From Alphaproteobacteria bacterium (lineage in GTDB: Bacteria; Pseudomonadota; Alphaproteobacteria; Micavibrionales; Micavibrionaceae), in assembly GCA_020442505.1 (NCBI GenBank), contig JAGRJZ010000071.1, positions 1 to 11,638 on the forward strand: 11,638 nucleotides of DNA. Direction: 5' to 3'. Shown here piece by piece: positions 1 through 6,041 of the stretch. The translations under genes and the position numbers were made by a program. How positions within the stretch are numbered: the first letter of the stretch is position 1; every line of letters starts with the position of its first letter. The notes under the pieces were generated by a model, which had not been told where the DNA came from, made no database searches, and was given only the letters and a program-made list of their open reading frames with translations.

Positions 1-78
1 CTGGGCCGCATCACCGGCCGGGTGGACGTTGAGGATCTTCTGGATGTGATCTTCGGGGATTTTTGCGTGGGGAAGTAG
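1..78 (+). CDS. mnmE: MnmE (TrmE) tRNA modification GTPase, C-terminal end only
   Basis: The window opens inside a frame that reads LGRITGRVDVEDLLDVIFGD and then FCVGK before a TAG stop at 76-78, 25 residues in all. The final Cys-Val-Gly-Lys matches the C-(I/L/V)-G-K tail that ends nearly every MnmE and sits near the 5-formyl-THF site. The preceding ITGRVDVEDLLDVIF segment is the usual last helix of the MnmE helical domain. Known for the family: MnmE is a K+-dependent GTPase that works as a complex with MnmG to install the 5-carboxymethylaminomethyl-type group on U34 of certain tRNAs. The partner gene mnmG follows 163 bp downstream on the same strand. The GTPase domain and most of the gene lie outside the window. 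Identification is secure despite the short fragment because both motif and neighbour agree. Confidence 0.9.
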   Translation: MGRITGRVDVEDLLDVIFGDFCVGK

Positions 79-203
79 GTTTCATCCGGTCGTTGACAGT
101 CCTCTGGGCGCGTCTTTCGCTAAGGTGCCGGCGTTCTCCTTCAGAACACGCAAAGCGGTGTGAGGATAGCCTTCATAATATGAAAAGTAAAGATTTAAAA
201 AAC

Positions 204-233
204 TGGCAATGTCCTCTCAAGATCGTCTATAAC
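204..233 (+). promoter_or_regulatory. Candidate sigma-70-type promoter just upstream of mnmG
   Basis: In the 163-bp gap between mnmE and mnmG, TATAAC at 228-233 (inside CTATAAC) is a good -10 element. A weak -35-like TGGCAA lies at 204-209, 18 bp away. A start site 6-8 bases downstream of the -10 would fall at about 240-242, on or beside the mnmG ATG at 242, giving a leaderless or nearly leaderless message. No Shine-Dalgarno sequence is seen ahead of that ATG, which fits. The AT-rich stretch 170-205 could act as an upstream element. A perfect TTGACA also lies at 93-98, but only poor -10 sequences (TTCGCT or TCGCTA near 116-122) sit at the right distance. This is motif matching only. Confidence 0.3.
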
Positions 234-241
234 TCGGCGTT

Positions 242-1984
242 ATGACGGGAAAAGACGTGACATTCGACGTGATCGTGGTCGGGGGCGGGCATGCGGGGTG
301 CGAGGCCGCCGCGGCCGCCGCGCGCATGGGCGCCCGGACCGCGCTGGTCACGCACCGGCGCGATACGATCGGCGCGATGTCCTGCAACCCCGCGATCGGG
401 GGGCTGGGCAAGGGACATCTGGTGCGGGAGATCGACGCGCTGGACGGCTTGATGGGCCGGGTGATCGACCGCTCTGGGATCCAGTTTCGGATGCTCAACG
501 CTTCCAAGGGCCCGGCGGTACGGGGACCACGGGCCCAGGCCGACCGCAAGCTGTACAAGCAGGCGATGCAGGAGGTTTTGTGTTCCTATCCGAACCTGAC
601 AATCATCGAGGACGGGGCGGAGGATTTAATGCTAAACGCGGCGGAAGCCGTGAGAGGCCTTGTCACCACCTCCGGCGCCGAACTTTACGCCCCCTGCGTC
701 GTTCTGACCACCGGCACTTTCCTGCGGGGGGTCATCCACCGGGGGACGGAGACCTGGCCCGCGGGACGTATCGGCGAACAGCCGGCCATGGGCATGGGAA
801 GAACGTTGGAACGGCTAGGCTTACCGCTGGGGCGCTTGAAGACCGGGACGCCCGCGCGTCTCGACGGCCGGACGATCGACTGGGTGGCGCTGGAGAGGCA
901 ACAGGCCGACGAAACACCGGTGCCGTTTTCCTTTCTGACGGAGAAAATCACCGTGCCGCAGATCGCTTGCGGTATTACCTATACCAACGAAAAAACACAC
1001 ACGGCGATCCGCGACAATATCGATCGCGCCCCGATCTATTCCGGCCAGATCGAATCCCGCGGCCCGCGCTATTGCCCCTCCATCGAGGATAAAGTCGTGC
1101 GGTTTGCGGAGAAAACCCGTCACCAGGTGTTTCTGGAGCCGGAGGGGCTGGACGATCCGACCGTCTACCCGAACGGGATTTCGACCTCCCTGCCGATCGA
1201 CGTGCAGGACGCCATGATTCATTCCATCGTCGGACTGGAAAAAGTCAAAGTGGTCGAGTGGGGCTACGCGATCGAGTATGATTACTGTGATCCGCGGGAT
1301 TTAAAGGCCACGCTGGAAAATAAACGGGTCGGGGGCCTGTTCCTGGCCGGGCAGATCAACGGCACGACGGGGTACGAGGAAGCCGGCGCGCAGGGCCTGA
1401 TGGCCGGGATCAACGCGGCGCGCAAGGCCGGCGGGTCCGAACAGCCCTTTATCCTCGACCGGGCCGAGGCCTATACCGGCGTGATGATCGACGATCTGAT
1501 CCATCGCGGCGCGCCGGAACCCTATCGCATGTTCACCAGCCGGGCGGAGTACCGCTTGCGTCTGCGCGCCGACAACGCCGACCGGCGCTTGACCGATCGC
1601 GGTCTGGATATCGGCTGTGTCGGGACAGAGCGCGAAAAAGCATGGACGGAGAAAAAAAATCTGATCGCGGCGGCAGAAAACATGAAGCCGTCGGCATGGG
1701 AAGGTTTGCGGGCGGATGTTCGGGAGCAACTGGAATGCGACCGGCTTTATAGCGGCTATATGGCGCGGCACGACCGGGATATCGAAGCTTATCGCAAGGA
1801 TGAGAATCTGGCTCTGCCCGACAACCTCGATTACGGCGCGATCGGTAGCCTGTCCAACGAAGTGCGGCAAAAGCTGGAGCAAGCGCGCCCCGTGACCCTC
1901 GGCGCCGCTGGCCGTATCCCCGGCGTCACCCCGGCCGCCGTGGTGGCGCTGTTGCGGTATGTCCGGAAAAAGGATGCGGCGTAA
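242..1984 (+). CDS. mnmG: MnmG (GidA) tRNA U34 carboxymethylaminomethyl modification enzyme, compact form
   Basis: FAD-dependent partner of MnmE in wobble-uridine (U34) tRNA modification; cytoplasmic. The sequence shows the FAD-binding GGGHAGCE at residues 14-21, the SCNPAIGGLGKGH block at 47-59, the GidA signature GPRYCPSIEDK at 274-284 with the catalytic Cys278 (equivalent to E. coli Cys277), and the second flavin motif NGTTGYEEAGAQG at 373-385. The C-terminus has the expected LSNEVRQKL and RIPGVTPAAV segments at 537-567. Length is 580 residues, against about 620-630 for most MnmG. The shortfall lies in the C-terminal helical region around residues 475-500, where the linker before the SGYMARHDRDIE segment is much reduced. 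Start: an in-frame TAA at 230-232 leaves ATG 242 as the furthest possible start. There is no clear Shine-Dalgarno before it; GTG 257 is the only near alternative. The stop abuts the next gene's ATG. Confidence 0.97.
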   Translation: MTGKDVTFDVIVVGGGHAGCEAAAAAARMGARTALVTHRRDTIGAMSCNPAIGGLGKGHLVREIDALDGLMGRVIDRSGIQFRMLNASKGPAVRGPRAQADRKLYKQAMQEVLCSYPNLTIIEDGAEDLMLNAAEAVRGLVTTSGAELYAPCVVLTTGTFLRGVIHRGTETWPAGRIGEQPAMGMGRTLERLGLPLGRLKTGTPARLDGRTIDWVALERQQADETPVPFSFLTEKITVPQIACGITYTNEKTHTAIRDNIDRAPIYSGQIESRGPRYCPSIEDKVVRFAEKTRHQVFLEPEGLDDPTVYPNGISTSLPIDVQDAMIHSIVGLEKVKVVEWGYAIEYDYCDPRDLKATLENKRVGGLFLAGQINGTTGYEEAGAQGLMAGINAARKAGGSEQPFILDRAEAYTGVMIDDLIHRGAPEPYRMFTSRAEYRLRLRADNADRRLTDRGLDIGCVGTEREKAWTEKKNLIAAAENMKPSAWEGLRADVREQLECDRLYSGYMARHDRDIEAYRKDENLALPDNLDYGAIGSLSNEVRQKLEQARPVTLGAAGRIPGVTPAAVVALLRYVRKKDAA

Positions 1985-2425
1985 ATGATTAAAATTCGCT
2001 CAGCCTCTGAACAAGATATCCCCGCGCTGGTCAATTTATCCTGGGCTTTGAATGCGGCGTTTGATTGTCCTGTCGCGCCGGAGGAAACGGCGCTCGCGCG
2101 CAATTGGGGCCAGATTGACGCACTGGTCGCGGAGGCAGACGGCGCAATCGTCGGGTTTATGGCCGGGACGGAGAATTTTCTGCTGCATATGGGGCGGAGC
2201 ATTTACACTCTGCATAGCCTGTTCGTCGCGCCCGCCTACCGGCAACAAGGCATCACGCGCCGCTTGTTCGAAGCGTTGTGCGACGATCTCCGCCGGCGAA
2301 ACGTTTTTAAAATCACCGTGCAGGTCGGGAAGGAAAATGACAATGCGCGCGCTATTTATGAGGCGCTCGGCGCGGTCGAAAGCCCGCATGCACAATGGCA
2401 TACGACGATGGAGTATTATCTGTAG
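1985..2425 (+). CDS. GNAT-family N-acetyltransferase
   Basis: 146-residue protein with a GNAT fold signature. Motif A reads LHSLFVAPAYRQQGITRRLF at residues 76-95, containing the acetyl-CoA pyrophosphate-binding R/Q-x-x-G-x-A-like loop RQQGIT (86-91). It is followed by the motif B region KENDNARAIYEALGA, typical of the acceptor-side helix. An amino group on an unknown small molecule or protein is the likely substrate; nothing in the sequence names it. The ATG follows the mnmG stop with no gap, and rsmG begins 3 bp after this gene's stop, so all three are probably co-transcribed and translationally coupled. An AGGA lies 10 bases upstream, within the mnmG end. The position is unusual because mnmG and rsmG are normally direct neighbours. 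RimI-type ribosomal-protein acetylation would fit the translation theme but is only a guess. Confidence 0.9.
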   Translation: MIKIRSASEQDIPALVNLSWALNAAFDCPVAPEETALARNWGQIDALVAEADGAIVGFMAGTENFLLHMGRSIYTLHSLFVAPAYRQQGITRRLFEALCDDLRRRNVFKITVQVGKENDNARAIYEALGAVESPHAQWHTTMEYYL

Positions 2426-2428
2426 ACC

Positions 2429-3064
2429 ATGGATGTTTCACGTGAAACACAAGACAGGCTGAAAGCCTATGAGGCACTTTTGCGAAAATGGCAAAAGGCG
2501 GTGAACCTCGTTAGTCCGACAACGCTGGAGAATGCATGGGAACGGCATTTCGTGGATTCGCTGCAAGTGCTTGATTGTTTACCCCCTTGCCGAGAGGAGA
2601 CGGGTAAAGTTGTTTTTTGTGATCTTGGGTCTGGGGCCGGGTTTCCGGGAATGGTGCTGGCCATCGCGCGCCCGGATATCGAAGCGCATCTGGTCGAATC
2701 GGACAGCAAAAAATGTGCGTTTTTGCAGACTGTTTCACGTGAAACATCGACGCCGGTGATTGTTCATAACGAACGGATCGAATCCCTGGATTCCTGCCTT
2801 TGCCGGGATGACGGATCTTTGATTCTTCCCGATTTCATCACGGCGCGGGCGTTGGCGTCTTTGGAGCAATTGCTGTCATGGTGCCTGCCCTGGGCCGAGA
2901 AAAATCCGGCGATGACGATGGTTTTTTTGAAGGGTGAAAAAGCGCCGGAGGAAATCGCAGCGGCCCGCAAGCGCTTTTCTTTTTCCTGCGACGGAAGGGA
3001 GAGTAAAACGGACTCCGGCGGACGGATTTTGATCCTCCGGGATCTGACGAAAAAAGAGGCGTGA
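2429..3064 (+). CDS. rsmG: RsmG (GidB) 16S rRNA 7-methylguanosine methyltransferase
   Basis: SAM-dependent methyltransferase that makes m7G527 (E. coli numbering) in the 530 loop of 16S rRNA; loss of RsmG is a known route to low-level streptomycin resistance. The 211-residue protein has the family's N-terminal KWQKAVNLVS (20-29), the RHFVDSLQVL segment (39-48), and SAM motif I DLGSGAGFPG at 65-74, followed by the acidic LVESDSKKCAFL stretch (88-99). Start ATG 2429 is 3 bp after the GNAT stop; only a distant GGAG at 2410-2413 could serve as ribosome-binding site, so coupling is likely. Two perfect parS palindromes are embedded in frame and encode Val-Ser-Arg-Glu-Thr at residues 3-7 and again at 102-106. 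Codons look less GC-rich here than in purF or pleD. parA and parB do not follow. Confidence 0.96.
   Translation: MDVSRETQDRLKAYEALLRKWQKAVNLVSPTTLENAWERHFVDSLQVLDCLPPCREETGKVVFCDLGSGAGFPGMVLAIARPDIEAHLVESDSKKCAFLQTVSRETSTPVIVHNERIESLDSCLCRDDGSLILPDFITARALASLEQLLSWCLPWAEKNPAMTMVFLKGEKAPEEIAAARKRFSFSCDGRESKTDSGGRILILRDLTKKEA
2434..2449. other. parS: parS centromere-like site 1 (ParB binding), inside the rsmG start
   Basis: TGTTTCACGTGAAACA is a perfect 16-bp palindrome and an exact match to the bacterial chromosomal parS consensus. It begins 5 bases after the rsmG ATG. Known: ParB loads as a CTP-dependent clamp at such sites and, with ParA, segregates the origin region. A perfect 16-mer occurring by chance here is very unlikely, and a second copy lies 297 bp away. 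Confidence 0.95.
2731..2746. other. parS: parS centromere-like site 2 (ParB binding), inside rsmG
   Basis: This is a second exact TGTTTCACGTGAAACA palindrome, in the same reading frame as the first, again encoding Val-Ser-Arg-Glu-Thr (RsmG residues 102-106). It sits just after the SAM-binding region, where other RsmG proteins carry unrelated residues in the corresponding helix. Two identical sites 297 bp apart in one gene support a functional ParB-loading cluster near the origin. Confidence 0.95.
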
Positions 3065-3106
3065 AAATATCGCGCCGTCGTGCCTTGCAATTTTTTGGTT
3101 TCTCCC

Positions 3107-3130
3107 GTATCAATGGCGTTTTCGTGATAC
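3107..3130 (+). other. Small inverted repeat upstream of cvpA
   Basis: GTATCA at 3107-3112 and TGATAC at 3125-3130 form a 6-bp inverted repeat with a 12-base spacer, ending 15 bases before the preferred cvpA ATG. It could be a weak hairpin in the leader or an operator half-site pair. The rest of the 81-bp rsmG-cvpA gap holds a T-run (TTTTTT at 3091-3096) without a convincing GC-rich stem before it. The function is unknown and chance is possible. Confidence 0.25.
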
Positions 3131-3145
3131 TTGCCGGACCGAAAG

Positions 3146-3871
3146 ATGATCTTTGATATCGTTGTTCTCGCCGTTTTGCTGATTTCCGCCGTGATCGCCT
3201 TTTTGCGGGGGTTTATTCGGGAAGTCCTGACGATTTTCGGCGTAGTCGGCGGGATTTTGGTCGCATTTCTGACGGGCCCCTTTTTGTCCCCGATCGTGCG
3301 CGGCTGGATGGTCGGGGAAAACACCGAGGATCCGGGTCTTTTTCTGGGGGTCGTGCCCTATACCATCGTCGCCGATTTTATCGCCTATGGCGGGGTGTTT
3401 ATTCTGGTTGTCGGGATTTTGTCCTTCATCAGCCATATGCTCGCGGGCTGGGCCAAGGATTCGGGGCTGGGGGCGCTGGACCGCACGTTGGGGGTCGTGT
3501 TCGGATTGCTGCGGGGCGTTTTCTTACTGGCCGTTCTGTATTTGCCCGTCTATATGATGGTCGATCAGGACGCGCGGGATTCCTGGTTCGGGGACAGCAA
3601 AACCCGCCTGTACGTTGAAAGCGCGTCGGGCTGGGTCCGGCATTTCATTCCGCAATCGCTCTCTGAGGATCTGGCCGATCGCTCCGCCGAGGACGCTTTG
3701 TCCCTGGGGGAGACGACCCGCCAGAAGCTACAGGAAATCGACGTTTTGCGCCGGGAGGAACCTGCCGCGAAATCTTCTTCATCCTCAGAAAATAATGCCG
3801 CCGGGGCGGGTTATGAGACGGATGACCGCCAGGATATGAAACAGCTCTTCGAAAAGGGGATGGAGGAATAA
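3146..3871 (+). CDS. cvpA: CvpA family inner-membrane protein
   Basis: 241-residue membrane protein of the CvpA (colicin V production) family, whose biochemical role is not established. About four hydrophobic segments are visible: residues 2-20, 27-43, the stretch around TIVADFIAYGGVFILVVGIL, and TLGVVFGLLRGVFLLAVLYL. The conserved RGFIRE follows the first. A long polar tail rich in Ser, Glu and Asp ends with an acidic helix-like DMKQLFEKGMEE, a pattern often seen at the end of alphaproteobacterial CvpA. Start: ATG 3146 gives the usual MxFDIVVLAVLL beginning and has GGA upstream. A TTG at 3131 would add five residues but has no ribosome-binding site. The stop abuts the GTG of purF, and its tail contains purF's GGAGG, so translation is coupled. 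Pairing with purF is a very common cvpA context. Confidence 0.92.
   Translation: MIFDIVVLAVLLISAVIAFLRGFIREVLTIFGVVGGILVAFLTGPFLSPIVRGWMVGENTEDPGLFLGVVPYTIVADFIAYGGVFILVVGILSFISHMLAGWAKDSGLGALDRTLGVVFGLLRGVFLLAVLYLPVYMMVDQDARDSWFGDSKTRLYVESASGWVRHFIPQSLSEDLADRSAEDALSLGETTRQKLQEIDVLRREEPAAKSSSSSENNAAGAGYETDDRQDMKQLFEKGMEE
3862..3866 (+). promoter_or_regulatory. Ribosome-binding site for purF
   Basis: GGAGG lies 5 bases before the GTG at 3872, inside the last codons of cvpA. It is the strongest Shine-Dalgarno in this part of the window and supports the non-ATG start of purF. Confidence 0.7.
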
Positions 3872-5314
3872 GTGCGCGACGACAAGTTTCACGAAGAATG
3901 CGGCGTATTCGGGGTCTTCGGCCATAAAGACGCGGCGGCTTTGACCGCGTTGGGGCTTCACGCGCTTCAGCACCGGGGCCAGGAGGCCTGCGGGATCGTC
4001 ACGACCGACGGGACCACGTTTTTCTCCAAACGGGCGCTGGGGCTTGTCGATAGAACGTTCAGCAAGCGGGAGACCATCGAAAGACTGCCGGGGCATTTGG
4101 GGATCGGCCATAACCGCTACGCGACGACGGGCGATACGCTGCTTCGTAACGTTCAGCCGCTTTCCGCCGATATGGATTGCGGCAGTTTCGCGCTGGCGCA
4201 TAACGGCAATCTGACCAACGCCGCGACTTTGCGCACCGGGCTTGTGAAAAACGGGGCGCTGTTCCAGTCGACCACCGACACGGAAGTGATTTTGCATATG
4301 ATGGCGGCGGCCAATGACGAAGCGGTCGAGGATCGCTTGATCGGGGCGTTGAAACAGGTCAAGGGCGCGTATTCCATCGTGGCCTGCACGGCGGATCGTC
4401 TGATCGGGGCGCGGGACCCGCACGGGTTTCGGCCGTTGGTTTTGGGACGGTTGGGGGCGGCGCATATTCTGGCCTCCGAAAGCTGCGCGCTGGATATTAT
4501 CGGCGCGACCTATGTCCGGGATATCGCGCCCGGCGAGATGGTCGTCATCGAGGAAGGGAGGGATCTTCGCTCCCTGCGGCCCTTCGGCGAAAACCCGGCG
4601 CATTTTTGCATTTTCGAATATATTTATTTCGCCCGGCCGGATTCCTTCATGGAAGGACGATCGGTCTATGAAACCCGCAAGAAGATCGGCGCGCGGCTGG
4701 CGCAGGAAGCCCCTTGCCCGGCGGCCGAGATCGTTGTGCCCGTTCCGGATTCCGGCGTTCCGGCGGCGATCGGCTATTCCGAGGCCAGCGGCATTGCCTT
4801 CGAGCTCGGGATTATCCGCAACCATTACGTGGGCCGGACGTTTATCGAGCCCTCGGACAATATCCGCCATCTGGGCGTGAAGATGAAGCATAACGCGAAC
4901 CGGGCCTATATCGACGGCAAGAAGATCGTCCTGATCGACGATTCCATCGTGCGCGGTACGACGTCCAAAAAGATCGTCGACATGATGCGCCAGGCCGGCG
5001 CGAAAGAAGTCCATATGCGGATTTCCTCCCCCCCCAGCAAGCATAGCTGTTTTTACGGAATCGACACCCCGTCCAGTGAGGAATTGCTCGCGCACACCAT
5101 GGCGGTCGAGAAAATCCGGGCCTGGATCGGGGCGGATTCTCTGGCTTATATTTCGATGGACGGACTGTACGACGCCGTGGGCTCCCGCCCGCCCGCCGGC
5201 GGCGCGCACCCCTATTGCGATGCGTGTTTCACCGGCCGGTACCCCGTCGCGCTGGTGGATAAAGAGGCCGCTTCGACCGCTCGCCCGACGGAAAGAAAGC
5301 AGGTATCCCCATGA
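3872..5314 (+). CDS. purF: Amidophosphoribosyltransferase (glutamine PRPP amidotransferase)
   Basis: Catalyses the first committed step of purine synthesis: PRPP plus glutamine gives 5-phosphoribosylamine. The 480-residue protein has an N-terminal Ntn glutaminase domain. Cys10 in EECGVFG is the nucleophile expected to be exposed by removal of a short propeptide. HRGQE (34-38), GHNRYATTG (79-87) and AHNGNLTN (109-116) follow. The C-terminal phosphoribosyltransferase domain carries the PRPP loop VLIDDSIVRGTTS at 353-365. Cys246, Cys393, Cys449 and Cys452 sit where the Bacillus-type enzyme binds a 4Fe-4S cluster (Cys236, 382, 437 and 440, mature numbering). This should therefore be the propeptide-processed, Fe-S-containing class rather than the E. 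coli class. Start is GTG with GGAGG 5 bases upstream, directly after cvpA. The stop overlaps the next ATG as ATGA. Confidence 0.98.
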   Translation: MRDDKFHEECGVFGVFGHKDAAALTALGLHALQHRGQEACGIVTTDGTTFFSKRALGLVDRTFSKRETIERLPGHLGIGHNRYATTGDTLLRNVQPLSADMDCGSFALAHNGNLTNAATLRTGLVKNGALFQSTTDTEVILHMMAAANDEAVEDRLIGALKQVKGAYSIVACTADRLIGARDPHGFRPLVLGRLGAAHILASESCALDIIGATYVRDIAPGEMVVIEEGRDLRSLRPFGENPAHFCIFEYIYFARPDSFMEGRSVYETRKKIGARLAQEAPCPAAEIVVPVPDSGVPAAIGYSEASGIAFELGIIRNHYVGRTFIEPSDNIRHLGVKMKHNANRAYIDGKKIVLIDDSIVRGTTSKKIVDMMRQAGAKEVHMRISSPPSKHSCFYGIDTPSSEELLAHTMAVEKIRAWIGADSLAYISMDGLYDAVGSRPPAGGAHPYCDACFTGRYPVALVDKEAASTARPTERKQVSP

Positions 5315-6030
5315 CAGATTTGTTGCTTAAGGGACGGATTGCTTTGGTGACCGGGGCGTCCCGGGGGATCGGGGCCGCTGTCGCGGAAGGACTCGGCCGG
5401 GCGGGGGCGCATGTCGTGTTGCTGGCCCGGACGCTCGGCGGGCTGGAGGCCGTGGACGACAAAATCCGCGCCGCGGGCGGGACGGCGACGCTGATGCCGA
5501 TGGACCTGACGGATTTTACCAAGATCGACGCGCTGGGCGCCGCGCTGAACGAACGCTTCGGAAAACTGGATATTTTCGTCGGGAACGCCGGGATGCTGGG
5601 TGTGCTCGGACCGCTGGCGCATATGAAGGCCAAGGACTGGCAACAAATTATGGATTTGAATGTAACGGCGAATTTTCGCTTGATCCGGACGCTTGACCCG
5701 CTTTTGCAAAAATCCGATGCCGGGCGGGCGGTGTTTGTAACCTCGGGCATGGGGAACGAGATTATCGAGGCCTATTGGGGCGCTTACGGGGTCAGCAAAG
5801 CGGCACTATCGACGCTTGTTAAAACCTATGCCGCAGAGACGGAGAAAACGAGCATCCGCGTGAACATCGTCCGGCCGGGCGTGGTTGAAACGGCTCTGCT
5901 CGCCAAGGCCTTCCCGGGCGGCTATCCGGGGGCGACGCAAAAACCGGAGGCCGTCGTGCCGGCTTTTCTGGATTTATGCGCGCCGTCCTGTTCCCGTCAC
6001 GGCGCGGTCGTCGATCTGTACAGAGAGTGA
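5311..6030 (+). CDS. SDR-family NAD(P)-dependent oxidoreductase
   Basis: 239-residue classical short-chain dehydrogenase/reductase. It shows the dinucleotide loop TGASRGIG (14-21), Asp65 in the adenine-binding MDLTD, NAG (92-94), the structural Asn117, the catalytic Ser145 in VTSG, and Tyr159-x3-Lys163 in YGVSK. Arg40 after the second strand (LLARTL) favours NADP(H) over NAD(H). The substrate cannot be read from the sequence. The start codon overlaps the purF stop by 4 bp (ATGA), so it is translated by coupling. An SDR directly downstream of purF recurs in Alphaproteobacteria, which suggests a conserved but undefined link to the purine cluster. The C-terminus (APSCSRHGAVVDLY) is the usual SDR end, so the gene is intact. 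Confidence 0.93.
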   Translation: MTDLLLKGRIALVTGASRGIGAAVAEGLGRAGAHVVLLARTLGGLEAVDDKIRAAGGTATLMPMDLTDFTKIDALGAALNERFGKLDIFVGNAGMLGVLGPLAHMKAKDWQQIMDLNVTANFRLIRTLDPLLQKSDAGRAVFVTSGMGNEIIEAYWGAYGVSKAALSTLVKTYAAETEKTSIRVNIVRPGVVETALLAKAFPGGYPGATQKPEAVVPAFLDLCAPSCSRHGAVVDLYRE

Positions 6031-6034
6031 AGGA
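6030..6034 (+). promoter_or_regulatory. Ribosome-binding site for cysQ
   Basis: AAGGA overlaps the last base of the SDR stop codon and lies 7 bases before the ATG at 6042. It settles the cysQ start against an in-frame ATG at 5976 that would run through the end of the SDR gene. Confidence 0.6.
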
Positions 6035-6041
6035 CGGAACG

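Noticed and set aside
63..245. Small 60-codon frame spanning the mnmE-mnmG gap
   Set aside because: It overlaps the mnmE stop and the mnmG start, has no ribosome-binding site and no protein-like pattern. It is more likely leader or promoter DNA.
3886..3899. GTTTCACGAAGAAT at the purF start, resembling a parS half
   Set aside because: Only the left half matches. The right half is set by the conserved His-Glu-Glu-Cys codons of PurF.
3785..5209. Open minus-strand frame of 474 codons opposite purF
   Set aside because: The plus strand encodes an unmistakable PurF. The antisense translation is Arg/Gly/His-rich and has no recognisable domain.
5976..6041. Upstream ATG at 5976 for cysQ
   Set aside because: It would overlap the SDR gene by 55 bp and add an Arg-rich tail absent from CysQ proteins, whereas AAGGA sits properly before ATG 6042.
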